Part shown: positions 25,601 to 37,600 of the stretch, in pieces
Layout of the letters: each line of letters opens with the position of its first letter
How positions within the stretch are numbered: the first letter of the stretch is position 1
Assembly (NCBI GenBank): GCA_014338405.1
Contig: JTDE01000449.1
Coordinates: 118,363 to 182,362 of the forward strand
DNA: 64,000 bases
Direction: 5' to 3'
Origin: Paragonimus skrjabini miyazakii
Taxonomy: Eukaryota > Platyhelminthes > Trematoda > Plagiorchiida > Troglotrematidae
Translations under genes and position numbers: made by a program
The notes under the pieces: generated by a model
Told to the model about the DNA's origin: nothing
Seen by the model: only the letters and a program-made list of their open reading frames with translations
Database searches by the model: none

Positions 25601-26554
25601 CAACCCAGTAAACATGAGTTCAGAAGCAAGCAAATGGAACACACAACATTGTTCGCACATAAACGTAGATGATAGTCGCCGTTATCTTGTATTAACTGTT
25701 TCTCGCAGTAGTGAATACTATGTTTGGTTGGGGCAAACAGTTATTCAGCAAAGTAACAGTTGGTGATAAGATCGTGGGAAAATTTCCTGACCCTCCGAAT
25801 AAAGGTCATATCTAGCAGTCACATGTACTTTAGCAGCAAGAACTGAAAGTATAAACTCCGTAACAATTGTTTGTAGACGGAGGAAAATTCAGCAGAGCAC
25901 GAAAAAGGAAGGGTGTGTCACACAAACTGAGGTGTTAATTCAAAAATTCAAATAAAACGTTTGTCGTTCTAGATTTTAAACTGTGTTTGCCTAGGTTAGT
26001 TTTTGCGTCAGATCTAGCCCTGAGAATAGGCACGTTCAGTTGTGTCAATGCACTAGTTTTGGTAGGATAGCTGAATATGTTGATTACTTTGGCACAAACT
26101 GTCAAACGGAGTCCATACCTTCACTGAAAAATGACAGCAGGAAGTTAGTAAGCTGGATTGCTAGGCAACTTCAGCAGTTTTGACTGATATGTCCGAAGAT
26201 TAACAACCTGGTAGTGAACAAGCTAAAGACGAACTGCGATCATATAATGAGATATTCATACACAATGTAGGATTTCCGAGCAGCAAAGAGGTGTGGAAAT
26301 GATGATGATGAGTTTTCCAGAAAGGAGTTATGCAAAGTGCGATGATAGGCAATAAGCTACATACGCGACCAATGAATTGACATTAGCAAACTAAAACAAA
26401 CGATCCAAGTTTGAACTAAATGTCAAAACCAGCAAAAGTGTACTGTACGCAGGAAAATAATTAAGGACGTTAGGTCACATTCGACCTTGCCTGTATACCT
26501 AAGTACTATTATTTTTACCGGAATCTCAAACAACACTTACATCATTGGTGTGTT

Positions 26555-27245
26555 ATGATGGCAAAATTCGTTCCGCCTGGAAAGCTGTATATTTCCGGAC
26601 TTCCATTCCACGGTCTGTGGAAATATTCAAACAAGAACGCAAATACTACTTTGTACTGCTGTGTTGGTTCCGTATCCATGACAGTAGTACATCACCAGTA
26701 TCTGATAACACGTTCCGTGCAGTGGATATGCACGCTTTTACTGGATGCTTGCAGCTTTTGTAATTTCGGCGAGCATGCCACAACTGACGTAAGTCTAAAA
26801 TTACACTCTGCTCAAACTCGTGTATAATATGCGGCTGAATTTCGACTACTACTCACAACTAAGAGCGTTGCTCAACTGGTTTATAATCGTGACCAATCGA
26901 AATGACCTGTCTCACATGTAATCTGTCAGTCCACTTGCAGGTGCGATGACGTCTGTATCGACAGCACAAATTGGTGTCTACATCAAAGAATGGTTGGACA
27001 TACACCCAGACGGTTATTGCGCGTGACGATAAAACAGGCAACGGCAAAAGAGCGAGTTAACCAAAATTCGACCTCATCCATTGCAAAGCACCTCATAGAA
27101 ACGAGTCACGTTGTTGGTTCCCCCATGCGTTTCAGGTATTATTGTGTAGTCAGAATCCTAAATTGCTTGCTTTCTCCGAGGCGGTGTTAATAAGTCCTCA
27201 TCATCTAGCCCTATATGCGCATAAACGTTTGACTCATGCAGTTTG
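26555..27245 (+). pseudogene. Penelope-like element remnant 3: linker plus GIY-YIG endonuclease
   Basis: A third, strongly decayed PLE C-terminus. KLYISGLPFHG near 26582-26614 resembles the family LPF(K/H)GD block. The nuclease core begins about 26927 with STCRCDDVCIDSTNWCLHQR (family FTC.C.D.YIGRT.R.L..R), where the YIG signature has become CID. MVGHTPRRLL (family EHIP.WL) and SSIAKHLIETSHVVG follow to about 27117 in one open frame. After a frameshift, KLLAFSEAVLIS (about 27153-27188) and LYAHKR continue, matching the KLLAFYEA and LCAQK blocks of remnant 1. No RT motif was found upstream, so the copy is probably 5'-truncated, which is common for PLE insertions. The loss of YIG and the frameshift make it inactive. 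Confidence 0.8.
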
Positions 27246-28440
27246 TATACCATGGAGCCGATAACAGCCCTCTTTTCATGTAAACAGATTCGTTGACCCT
27301 TTCTATTGTTGTTACTACCCACATGGCCTATATATTCCAGTGTTTTGGGCTTGTAACTGAAGAGGATAAACGACCTGTTAACATCAAATGATATACAATT
27401 TCTTTCGTTATTGGTAAACTAGATCAAGTCAGCCCACTATTCGATTAGTTCGTTAAATTTAAAAAATTGAACGTTCCCTAACCTTAGTATCTGTACTACA
27501 GTTGACAGCAATACGCAGAACGCAGCAGTACTAAATTATCTGAGGTATATAAATTTAAAAATATTCCATTTTAGGAATATGATACAAGAACTGTTGGAGC
27601 CAAAAAGTCAACAGTTAACATGGAGGAGAAGATCACAAAATGCATGAAAAGTTTCTGAAGAAATTATGCTTATATTTTGGAGGCTTTCTTCCTCAGAACC
27701 ACCAAAAGAAAACACTACTTGTATTTTTCATGCCAACCTGTATACGGGGACTCCGTATCGTCGAGTGTGACTGAATTCCGATTGTAAAAGTCTTACTTCA
27801 AAAGCCACCCTTAATCTATTAGTCGAGCCTTATTACGCGGCGTCTTTTTACACTTGTGAAGTGAATACACAATATGCGTCTCCAACTGTAACCCGATCGC
27901 GTGTCTTGTAGCTGACAATCTTAACGTGCAATTTAGAGCAAGATCATGAGAAGCGTTGTGGTGATAAATGATCCTCTTGACACGATTGAGGTAAAAGACT
28001 GTAGAAACGGTTTACTCAGTATGCTAAAGGAAAAGCTGAAATTTCTTAATACAAGATAACTAATCTACTCTAGATTAAAGCTATAAACTCAATCATTTTT
28101 AAAATTTGAAAAGTAAGATTGTGAGGTTACTAGTCCTGTGGTTAACCTTAAGCACACGAGGACTGGAGCGCAATTTCTTATCTGAACAAGGATAAGTACT
28201 ACAGATGAGTTCGGATAACATCAGTGCCACATACACACTTCAAGGACAACCAACTTACGGGCCAATGAAACTGTACCTCTGTGCCCTCATCCACGAGCGC
28301 TTACCATGTTATCTGCTGAAGTTGAAGATTATGTGCGCAATTATTACTGCAGTAAAACATTTCACGTAGATCAGACAGAGCGCATCTCAGATTGTTCTGC
28401 AAGTCCAAATCGATGTGAGTACTTCACGTCCAATAACATA
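27246..28440. other. About 1.2 kb with no recognised gene
   Basis: Nothing recognised; this AT-rich stretch runs up to the assembly gap. Confidence 0.4.
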
Positions 28441-28540
28441 NNNNNNNNNNNNNNNNNNNNNNNNNNNNNNNNNNNNNNNNNNNNNNNNNNNNNNNNNNNN
28501 NNNNNNNNNNNNNNNNNNNNNNNNNNNNNNNNNNNNNNNN
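28441..28540. other. Assembly gap, 100 N
   Basis: Exactly 100 undetermined bases, the usual placeholder for a gap of unknown size between contigs. Sequence content and true distance across this point are unknown, and open frames spanning it are not meaningful. Confidence 0.98.
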
Positions 28541-28948
28541 CTGGCGAACAGTCTTTCATGACTATAGTTGTGTAACAACTGTTGCTACTCGTTTGCATTT
28601 CTTTATATTATCTTCTTCTCAAACAAAGATTTCCGGACAGTTTTAGCAATCTCGTGACCTAGTGAGTTCGAATAACCCCAACAAAAATTACGTTATTTAA
28701 TTCGTTCTGGTTGTGGTAACTGTTGCACACTGAACATTTTTAAAATTTCGTTTCACTTGCATTAGTTTTTACTCCATCTCAATTTGTTATTCAAGCTGAT
28801 TAGGAATACCCGTCTGGCTTGTAACCGTTTCTTGTGTATTACCTCTGATTATTATTCATTTGTGTCAAGGTACTTTCAGTTTAGTCACCTGACTGATCGT
28901 CTCTCATACGAGATGATTCGATGTAACTTGCTACTCGTCTTCCGATAC

Positions 28949-28968
28949 ATATATATATATATATATAA
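28949..28968. repeat. (AT)n microsatellite
   Basis: About nine AT units followed by AATGTG. A second (TA)n run ending in the same AATGTG lies about 85 bases on at 29038-29055, so the two may be halves of one local duplication. Confidence 0.85.
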
Positions 28969-29037
28969 TGTGGATTTGAAACGTCAAAATAAATCGTCCA
29001 CAACTCAAGGTGTGCCCTTTTTTAATACTTTAAATAA

Positions 29038-29055
29038 ATATATATATATAATGTG
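29038..29055. repeat. (TA)n microsatellite
   Basis: About six to seven TA units followed by ATAATGTGTGG, resembling the run at 28949-28968. Confidence 0.85.
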
Positions 29056-32000
29056 TGGTTATTTCGCAAGAACAGGTTAGGAGACACGATCGAGATGTGA
29101 CTGAGCCAGATTGGATTTCATTTTTGTTACAAAATAACAAAAATTCCTTTTCGGAATATATGTCAAGTGAGATTCTGCCCACTTTAAACTATGGCAGTAG
29201 TCCAACTATGTTAAATGTTCTACATCAAGATATGCATACTCGGCCTTTTAATTAGTGAAAGCCAGTTGCATCAAACTTCGCTTGGTAGGAGTTATGTTTA
29301 CTTGACGTGAATATATTTGGTGATTGTTCTCTTTTACTGCCGTTCATCGATAGACTGAGTTTTTAAAACATTGTATACTGTGTATTTTGACCTTCAAAAG
29401 AGGTGAACCATCTTCAAGACATCACTTGCTGCAAAGCCGAGATCAGGTCGCATTCCAGTCGCTCTGTATCACACGTTTTGAACATTCGAAATCAAGAACA
29501 TTTTGTACCTGGCTGCGTGCGTATGCAAACACGATGAACACCCAAATGTGTCACAATATTCATCTACCAGAGAGGACCAAACATACCTTCCCATTTACTT
29601 CCATTGGTGATATCTCCTTAAAGAATAAGACCGACTTACTCTGACAGTGAAGTTACTCATGCTTTGGTTGTCATGTTTTGAGATCACCTTGGTGAACTTA
29701 CATTTGACCACTGTCAGCTACGCAGTAGTTTATTCATTACGAAATTAATTAGTAGCTCTGAACAAAATATCAACAGAATAACAGGAGGTGACCTGGTTAT
29801 TTATGTTCCAAAAGAAAAAATTTAATGACTTATTGATAACAATTAGTCTGTTGAATTTGACTGATCTTCCTAGCGCATCCTGTGGTACACTAAATGCTTC
29901 ACTGGCGGCGACCAAACTGATCGACTCTAGAGTTGGTGACCTAAATCAGACATGTTAACTGCAAGCCTCTAGATGGGCACTAGAGTGTCATCTGTAGTCT
30001 GTAATTTTGGTTAACAAGGACATCTCTTGTTTATCAAATACCCTACTAAACAATATTACCGAACGTCGAATTTATTAAAATTCTAGAACAGTATAGTCGT
30101 TCACACGTTTTTAAAAGTGCCTCCTACGAATGCGTCATATTCAGCGTGTATTAACTTTTAACCCTCTGTTCAGAAAACTTAATGGAATTTGCATAAAAAA
30201 TGACCTGACTATCCAGTAACGTTAAGCTGATCTAGTTGTGACAGGCTACATAGGAACGACAACATTAATCAATAATCTGACAATTGTGTGCATTATATCA
30301 GCAAAAAAAATCGGCACTTCAGCTGACTACGTCCAAAACTGGTTGTTGAGTTCACTATTCTATGATCACACTTTTGCGTGCCACCTACATTGTTTATAAC
30401 CGCATTAATATTGTCCTCATTTGGGTACTTCATTTGACACCGTTTGCTTCTTGAATAGCACAGTACCTAGCCCAGTTTTTCCTTTTCGTTTAATTTAGCA
30501 AATCTGAGCTATTTATATGGCTTGTCGGGAAGGCCAACGAACTGAATTGTGCAGTGTCTACAGCATGCAAATAAATTAGAACATACAAAATGTGTCAGAA
30601 ACCTAAGGCCCACAGTTGTATACGAAGTGTCCGTTGCCTGAACTCTACCGCTAGCAGTGTGACTGTTTAAGTGGTACTTCCTACAAACAAATGCTAGTTT
30701 ACGTGAAAACCGAGTTTTGAGACGGTATAGATGGACTGAGTTTGAAGGAATATTGCTTACCCAATCTCTATACTGCTTAGCCAGAACACAATAAGAAATA
30801 ACAAATACGCTTTGGCTACCTCATAATGAACCAGCCAGCTACACAGGTCGTCACGAACTTTTTCAGTCTATCCTTGCTAATGAACATCGCAGATGTAGGT
30901 TGTCGTCGATATTCCAGTTACACCTTGAACGTACTCAGATATGTTTCAGATATCAATGGACAATTGTTTTGTCCCTCCGTCATACAGTGGTCTGGGTAGA
31001 TTTGCCGCAACTTGTTACGGACTTCCTCTTCAAGAGCTGTAGCCTATCCGTTAAGTTCCGCAAACTCTGCTGACTTGTGAAGTACGTTTTGCGCTACATC
31101 CTGGTGAGGATAACTGAAATTGCATCATTCCGTGGGACAAAACTTTTGAGTAAAAAAATGAGCAGATTGAGAAAGCAATGATAATTAGAATGTTGATGGA
31201 GAAACGGATGATTTTTATTCTCTATTAGGGGAGAAGTAACTAATCACTGATAGCTTGTAACTCGGGTGAAACGTTTGCATATAGTAAGCCTAGCTCATTT
31301 ATCAATGCTTCTTAAGATAACAGTTTCAACGACAACAGTCGAGACGTTCCGTAGAATCTACCCACGAGGGAACATAGACCCCCGTTAATACAGAGAACAG
31401 TATCTATGTAAATAATTTCATGTGGCGAAATGAGTATTCAGCACACCTAGACACTCTTCTAGGAAAGTTAGCGAGTATTATTCGACACACGGTGAAAGCA
31501 GAGCCATCAAAACCGTCGAAAATTGAAATTCCACCCGCAATGTTGATAATGAACAATACGCTGTTCTGACAGAGTCGTCGCTGATTCCGCGACGCGCCAA
31601 CTGTTCAGTTTGAACAATACATATATATGACAGTGACCTCGGAACTGCACAGTAACGATTTTTAGGTAGACAGTTCATATACGTTCCAGAAGTGTTCTGG
31701 CACACCTCACAACCTTACATTTGTCTGCAACGCCAATCTACGATCGTAATTTGGCAGCAGAAAATTGACGACCGAGTTTGAAGTGATAAATTCAAGTCAA
31801 AATCTTTGTATTGTGACTGGCTGACATCGAATATTGCATATTTCAATATGAATTCAAATCTACGAAACAAGAACCCTGTGTTGATTCGATGTCGGATTCG
31901 TAAAAACAGTAAATGTGTAAAATAAACTTACATTTTGAGTTTTATTTTCAAATATGTCTAAACACAATAAACCCAAAAGAAGTAGCCATGGGTAGTGGGT

Positions 32001-32216
32001 TAGAAAGACGATCTCTATACGGATCGAGAAATGTTTGACGATGGCTAATTAATGATTATCTATCTTTGTAAGTCCTGTTAGTTAGACTCTTGGGAAGGTT
32101 CGTTGTCGGTACAATAGTCTTTCGAACACAGAAATTACCATCAGGTTGCTAGCTGCTGATGCTCCACATAATGACCAGAATTCAAAATCTAACCAATTTT
32201 CATCAATATCTGAGAG

Positions 32217-32252
32217 TGTGTTAGATATGTGTTAGACATGTCAGAGATGTGT
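32217..32252. repeat. Imperfect 11-bp tandem repeat
   Basis: GTGTTAGATAT, GTGTTAGACAT and a degenerate GTCAGAGAT followed by GTGTT form roughly three units. It is a minor local repeat. Confidence 0.7.
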
Positions 32253-33205
32253 TTTTTACTGACCGGATGATCGATGTCGGCTTGTCAGTAAACAATACCA
32301 CCTGAAACCGTTTTATTCACTGTTTAACCCAAGAAGATTTCCACTTAATGCCACCAATATATTTTACTCAAAAATGCAGATTATTAAATGTACACAAACT
32401 TTGCTTGCAAATATCGATGATATGAGTCTTGACGTGATGATACGGATCAAATTGAATATCACGAAGTGTTGGAATGCTTTCAGTAAGTTTCTCAGTTCCC
32501 TCCTAATCTCTTTTATTCGGAGTTATTCCTTCGAAAATGAAATCGCTACTCGTATGAATTTTGGTAACACAGCTTGCCTAGGTTTAAGTCAGGCTGCTCC
32601 CATCATTTTTGAGTAAAACTTATCATGTAAACATTCTATATAACAGCTGACTGCAGGAAGATCATCAAGTTTTTCCAGATCCGGTTATATGGATTGTATG
32701 GTCGCTTCAGCTAGACGCCTGAGGATTTCTATTTTTATCGAGTGAACTATGTGGACAGAGTGAATACAACGGCAATACCAGGACTGATTCCTAGGTGTTT
32801 TTGAAAACTGAAACCAGTCGCAGGGTTTACGGTAAGAAGGCATGAAACTAAACCAACCGTTAACCTCTGATTATTCAGTGTTTTTGCTACGCGTCTGTGG
32901 GTGTCTATACCTACACAGAAATAATCGTTCAGCTTGATGAACTGAGTATGCATTGTCGACAGAAACACAATTGCACTTCAAAAGCACTTCACCACGATGA
33001 TTGTTAGTGACGAGATTTGCGACAATAGTGCTGACGACTGATTCACAACAACCGGTTCCCATCAAGTCTGGATGATGCTCCTGGATACAGCTTGACAACT
33101 GCCCCGTCGTAAGTTCAACAGCATGGAAGAAAATACACCAACATTGATTGATTGCTGACTGACAACTTCCGGCCAGTATAATCAGAATGAACGGTGGCGT
33201 CTATT

Positions 33206-33290
33206 GTGAGGTCATTGGCGTTGTGGTTAACATGCCAGTCTGACAAGCATGAACGTTAGACTGCAAACCCTGACTATGACAAGGATGTAG
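33206..33290 (+). repeat. tRNA-like SINE head, degenerate
   Basis: TGGCGTTGTGGTTAACATG at 33215-33233 matches the polymerase III box A well, and the following CTGACAAGCATGAACG is laid out like a tRNA anticodon-arm region. Box B is expected near 33255-33270, where GTTAGACTGCAAACCC is only a weak match. I read it as an old tRNA-derived SINE in plus orientation; no tail or target-site duplication was identified. It differs in detail from the head at 10.8 kb and may be a separate family. Confidence 0.42.
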
Positions 33291-34384
33291 ACAAATGATG
33301 AGCGAAACTCAAGTCTAGTGCTTCCTTACATAGTGGGTCGGCTGAAAGACTTATCTGACGACAGGAAATGCGATCAAGTGTGGGCGCGTTCATTTTGAAA
33401 TAACCGAAATTGTTAGGAGCCACGATTCCGGCACTATGTCTGGAGAAGTGATTATGCAAAATCTTAAAATTATACATAGACTTTGAAGTAATCGCATTTC
33501 TATATATGAAATGGCAGATTGACGAAATTTGTACTAACTACTGACCAATTAAAATTCAAATTGTTCAAGACCGGAACCAGAAAAGGGACTCAATTTTAGT
33601 GTTTAGTTGTAAAGATTTCCCGAGCGAAATTCAATTTTTAACATATCACTGTCAAGCTGAAAGTAGTTAACGCTACTATTTCGAGCAAACTTTAACCTAG
33701 ACAAATTAGGGACATATGTATCCGAGTTTCTACAAAGAATGCGACTGAGATTCCATACGTTTGATACTCCGTGTATGCTTCAACTGTATCTTTTTGGTTT
33801 GTTTGCATATCATTTCGTCAGCGTATATCTCGAAAACTCTAACCGCTCCAACACAGCTTGCCGGTGGCCCAGACTTCTGTGCAGTTCCCACGCGACGAAC
33901 TGAGCAGCGTGTAACTTATTGAACGTGTGCTTTTTTATGATATTACAATCGGGTGAACGCATCGTCTACAGAAGGCACTCCAATACAGTTTGACATATAT
34001 ATTGTGTTCGATGCACGCTCCCGGAAATTCGAACGAAAGTATTCATCACTCCGAAATGGAGAACCAAAATTCCGCGTGAGGTAATTCCCACGGTTCAAAA
34101 GGAGGCAAGGTTTATATGAATTCTTTTTAAAGATGGTGCTGTAGCAGATTGACTTGCCTAATTATCTACCGGTCGTTAAGGTGCACTTTCCCAGAAACAA
34201 CCATGAGAAGCAGGTTCGCTAAAGTACCCGTGTTAAGCGTGGTCTGAAATACAACTTGTCAGTCCACAATCAATTAATACTAACGTATTCGTTTTCATAC
34301 TGCTGTTGTACTGTAAATTACGTTGATCGTATGTTGAGGCGCCTGCAAAGAGTATCAAGGAATATCATCCAGACCTGACTGGAA
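33291..34384. other. About 1.1 kb with no recognised gene
   Basis: Nothing recognised. Part of it may be the body of the SINE-like sequence just upstream. Confidence 0.4.
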
Positions 34385-34625
34385 ACGGTTGTCGTGAACC
34401 AATTGCCAGCGCTATTTCTCCACACCTTGTTGATACCAACCATCGCAAGGTCGTCACCAAAACATTCTAGATTTTCTACATAGTGGCTATCACTCAACCT
34501 AAGACAGTCCGTTAGCGCATTTTGGCAACCGTCGAATAAGTTGTGATCACGGCGCAAAATCCTAGCCTGTGTTCTCGCAAAAATTCGTCTTATCTTTGTA
34601 ACCCTCGTGGTCACAGATTAATCTT
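34385..34625 (+). repeat. Dispersed repeat family F1, diverged partial copy
   Basis: The segment with CAGCGCTATTTCTCCACACC and TTGTTGATACC around 34410-34435 resembles CGAGCGCAATTTTTTCACACC, TCGTTGATAC near 46330-46352. About 105-125 bases further on in both, a second block aligns loosely (CGAATAAGTTG here, CGATTAAGAAGTTG there). The conserved spacing supports one family. A 98-codon minus-strand frame (34318-34614) overlaps this repeat and shows no domain, so I treat it as an accident of the repeat. Confidence 0.45.
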
Positions 34626-37600
34626 AACCACGCGAAACGAAGGCGAACATCTGACCTTGACCATGTAAAGTGACACTCAGTTAACGTCCACTTCAGGTCT
34701 AACCAGTTTTTGCAGTCTAACAGTTGTCTTCAATGTCACGCGTTTCTGGAATTTTACGGTCTGTCTATTGGCACGTTTTGGTGAAACCTTTGCAACTGTA
34801 CTGGCTTGGGAAAGAAAATTTGGAAAACATTTTCTCGTTACATCCTCACTTCCATCATTTACATATCCAACATTACGGTCAGAGATTAATAAATAGTGTT
34901 GCTGGCAGGAATGTGGTTCGCTAAGTCAATACCGAGTGCCAATTTACATAAAGCATGTAAACGTTAAACATTTTTACTTATTCCCTGGGACCGATGACGG
35001 AGGCATTAAAATGAATGAAAACTGGTACATTTTGTCTTCAAGACAGAAAAAAGTGTGTACACACAGAGGTGCGCGTATCCAAAGATAACAGACAACAGCG
35101 TACACTTACAGGCTCATATTATGAAAAGTGTCGGTTTGTTATGGCATGAGACACGTGGAGCGAACAAAACTTACAACATGACAGTAAAAGCTTTTAATTA
35201 ACAGATCATCACTCAGCAGATGGTTGTAAAATCTGACCGTAAACGCCTCAATTCCGGTGAGTTTTGACGTTGAATGTGCCAACAGGATTCACAGAATCGG
35301 ATGTATCTTTCGGATTAAATGATAGTATCCATCCTCTCACTCGTCCTGGTATTTCAGCTGGCTACTGATTTAGACTGTGATACTATGAGTTGATCACGTG
35401 ATAAATGGGAAATAATAGCAATATATTTACATGAACTTTGGGGAGTCCATACAGTCCTGGATCAGTCGTACCGATCGCCCTTATTCACCCGGAAGTAATG
35501 GCGTTGATCATGTCATTTCGGTTCATTTGGTCAAGCAGTTTTGATATAATGTTCTCTGGTGATTTCCTGCTATCTTTATCCAATTCCACCTTCCAGAACA
35601 TTGGATAGTCGCACAAAATATCAGGCACCTTTTCAGCACAATCCACTTCCTATAACAAAATTAATTCGGTATTTTTTTGTTTGTTAAAGTAACACTTATG
35701 GTGCTGCAACAGTTTTTTATCTTTTAATTTTCTCAGATGCAGTAGGCTGTACCTGAATCCTACTTCATCTTGCTATATGTAACAGGTGTTCTACAACATT
35801 GGAACTGCTATGCCCAAAGTTAATATCTGAGTTTAGACTGAGTTTGATCAGTAGGTGATACATGTTTTTAAATTGGCACCATATTCACCAAATTATGTCT
35901 GCGTTAGACAAACAGAATTCAGAGCCCAACGATAACTTGCTTAACATTGTACAATTCTTAGCAGCCGACGAAAAAATGTAGGCAGACCATTTTGGAGCAA
36001 TGGGAAATCGGACCTACGGCTTTGTCGGATTTAGTCCGTTGAACAAACAAGCCTCTTTCTTTTCAAATCCCTTCTGTATCTCCCTACTCAGATAGTCTAC
36101 AAACAACATCCTGTCCCCAACTGAAATCTTTTTGACACTGATTGTACGCTCAGACTAGTTCCCTATAGGCTTGTCGAGTTTAGCCGTCCCCATCTCGTTT
36201 GTTCTTATCGTGACTGATAATTTCTCTGTTACCTTTTATCACATTTGGTGAATTTCTATAACTTCAACAAAACCTCCTTCAGTGATACCAAGCGACACTT
36301 ACAAGAAGGATTTCTTACTGAAAGGGATTAATATTGTTCCTATAAAACATAACTTGTACGCACTGAATGATGACAAGATACCTGTTTCCCCAATTTGCAA
36401 GAGCATACTCATTATACGTATCGGGCTATTTAAGCAGTGTTTATTGTGCATCATTTTCTTTCGATAGCTGCCTTTATACTCGAAATGACTTCTTAGATGT
36501 CTTTTTCAAAACATTGTAATGAACGCACTTTCTGCTCATGTTAGTGCATACCAGTAATGAATATATTACTAGCACTAATGCTTTTAGTATGAACTCGATG
36601 AAACGGTTTCGCGAAGACGATTGTGTTTAACCATCTCATATCGACATTGCGTTAGTAGTCAATTGTTAGTATGCTTGAGAATATCATCCAAAGTGACTTC
36701 GAAATGAAATCAAGTCGTCTATGGCTGTTATCACTGTGGAAGTTGTAGCTGACAGTGGTGACCGACTGAGATGTAGTCGATAATCATCAATCAACTACAA
36801 AGCACAATTATATTATCTAAGGTCGGTTGCACACCAGCGCAGTGGGGATTACATGTACCGGGGCTATAACGCGTCATTCTTTCATGTCATACCACACGTT
36901 CGTTCGAATTCTTGATTGTTTCTAGTCCCGCTAGCCTACTAAGCGATTCGTTAATTTGCTACCAACCCCGACTGAATTCCCAAACCACGAATTATTCAAT
37001 CGGCTCAACACAACCATATTCTTGTCAGCCAGCGGTAATTACTTTATTTCGCCTATCGTTTTCAGTTAGTACACAACCGCACTTATATCCTCAATTATCT
37101 TATCAGTGAATTAGTATAAATGCGTGGTGTGTCTCAGTTGGAATAATCCTGCAGTGCCAGGTTGAAACCGAACTGTGTGATGCATTACGCATACAATCGT
37201 TTTTTGCTCTGGTTGATTACTTCAGTCACATGCCTGCCGTTTACCTTTCAAATAAGCGCTATTTTTTGATTTTTCACAATATCTTATTGCAATTGCACAG
37301 ATTAACCGCACGATTTAAGAGCAACATAAACGTGAAATATCTGTGCGAAAGTTTTAAAACTTGCGGCAATTTATGCGGAGAAAGAATATCTGCAGACTGC
37401 CAGCTGACACGGCCAAACGAGTCCCAAATTGAGTTCTCGGTTCAATGGGAAGTAGTATATGCTCGAGCGGCTTCCATACAGTACAAATCAAAGAACTGAC
37501 AGCTGAAATAAAAAACGGGTTACTAGAAGAAAAATGTTCACACCAAACAGAGAATTGTTGCTCAGTTTCGTATAAAATTGTGTTAGCTTTCTGTTAAAAA

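Larger units (their letters stand above)
14044..26554. other. About 12.5 kb with no recognised gene
   Basis: Open frames reach 107 codons (minus, 21803-22126) and 105 codons (plus, 25449-25766), but none shows a domain, and both lengths are within chance expectation. The content seen is AT-rich sequence with a few TA-type microsatellites, listed separately. No tRNA, rRNA or element ends were found. Confidence 0.4.
28541..33205. other. About 4.7 kb with no recognised gene
   Basis: Holds two (TA)n microsatellites near 28.95 and 29.04 kb and a short tandem repeat at 32.2 kb, listed separately. Open frames are at most 98 codons and carry no recognisable domain. Confidence 0.4.

Noticed and set aside
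25449..25766. 105-codon plus-strand open frame
   Set aside because: No motif and no supporting signals; length within chance expectation.
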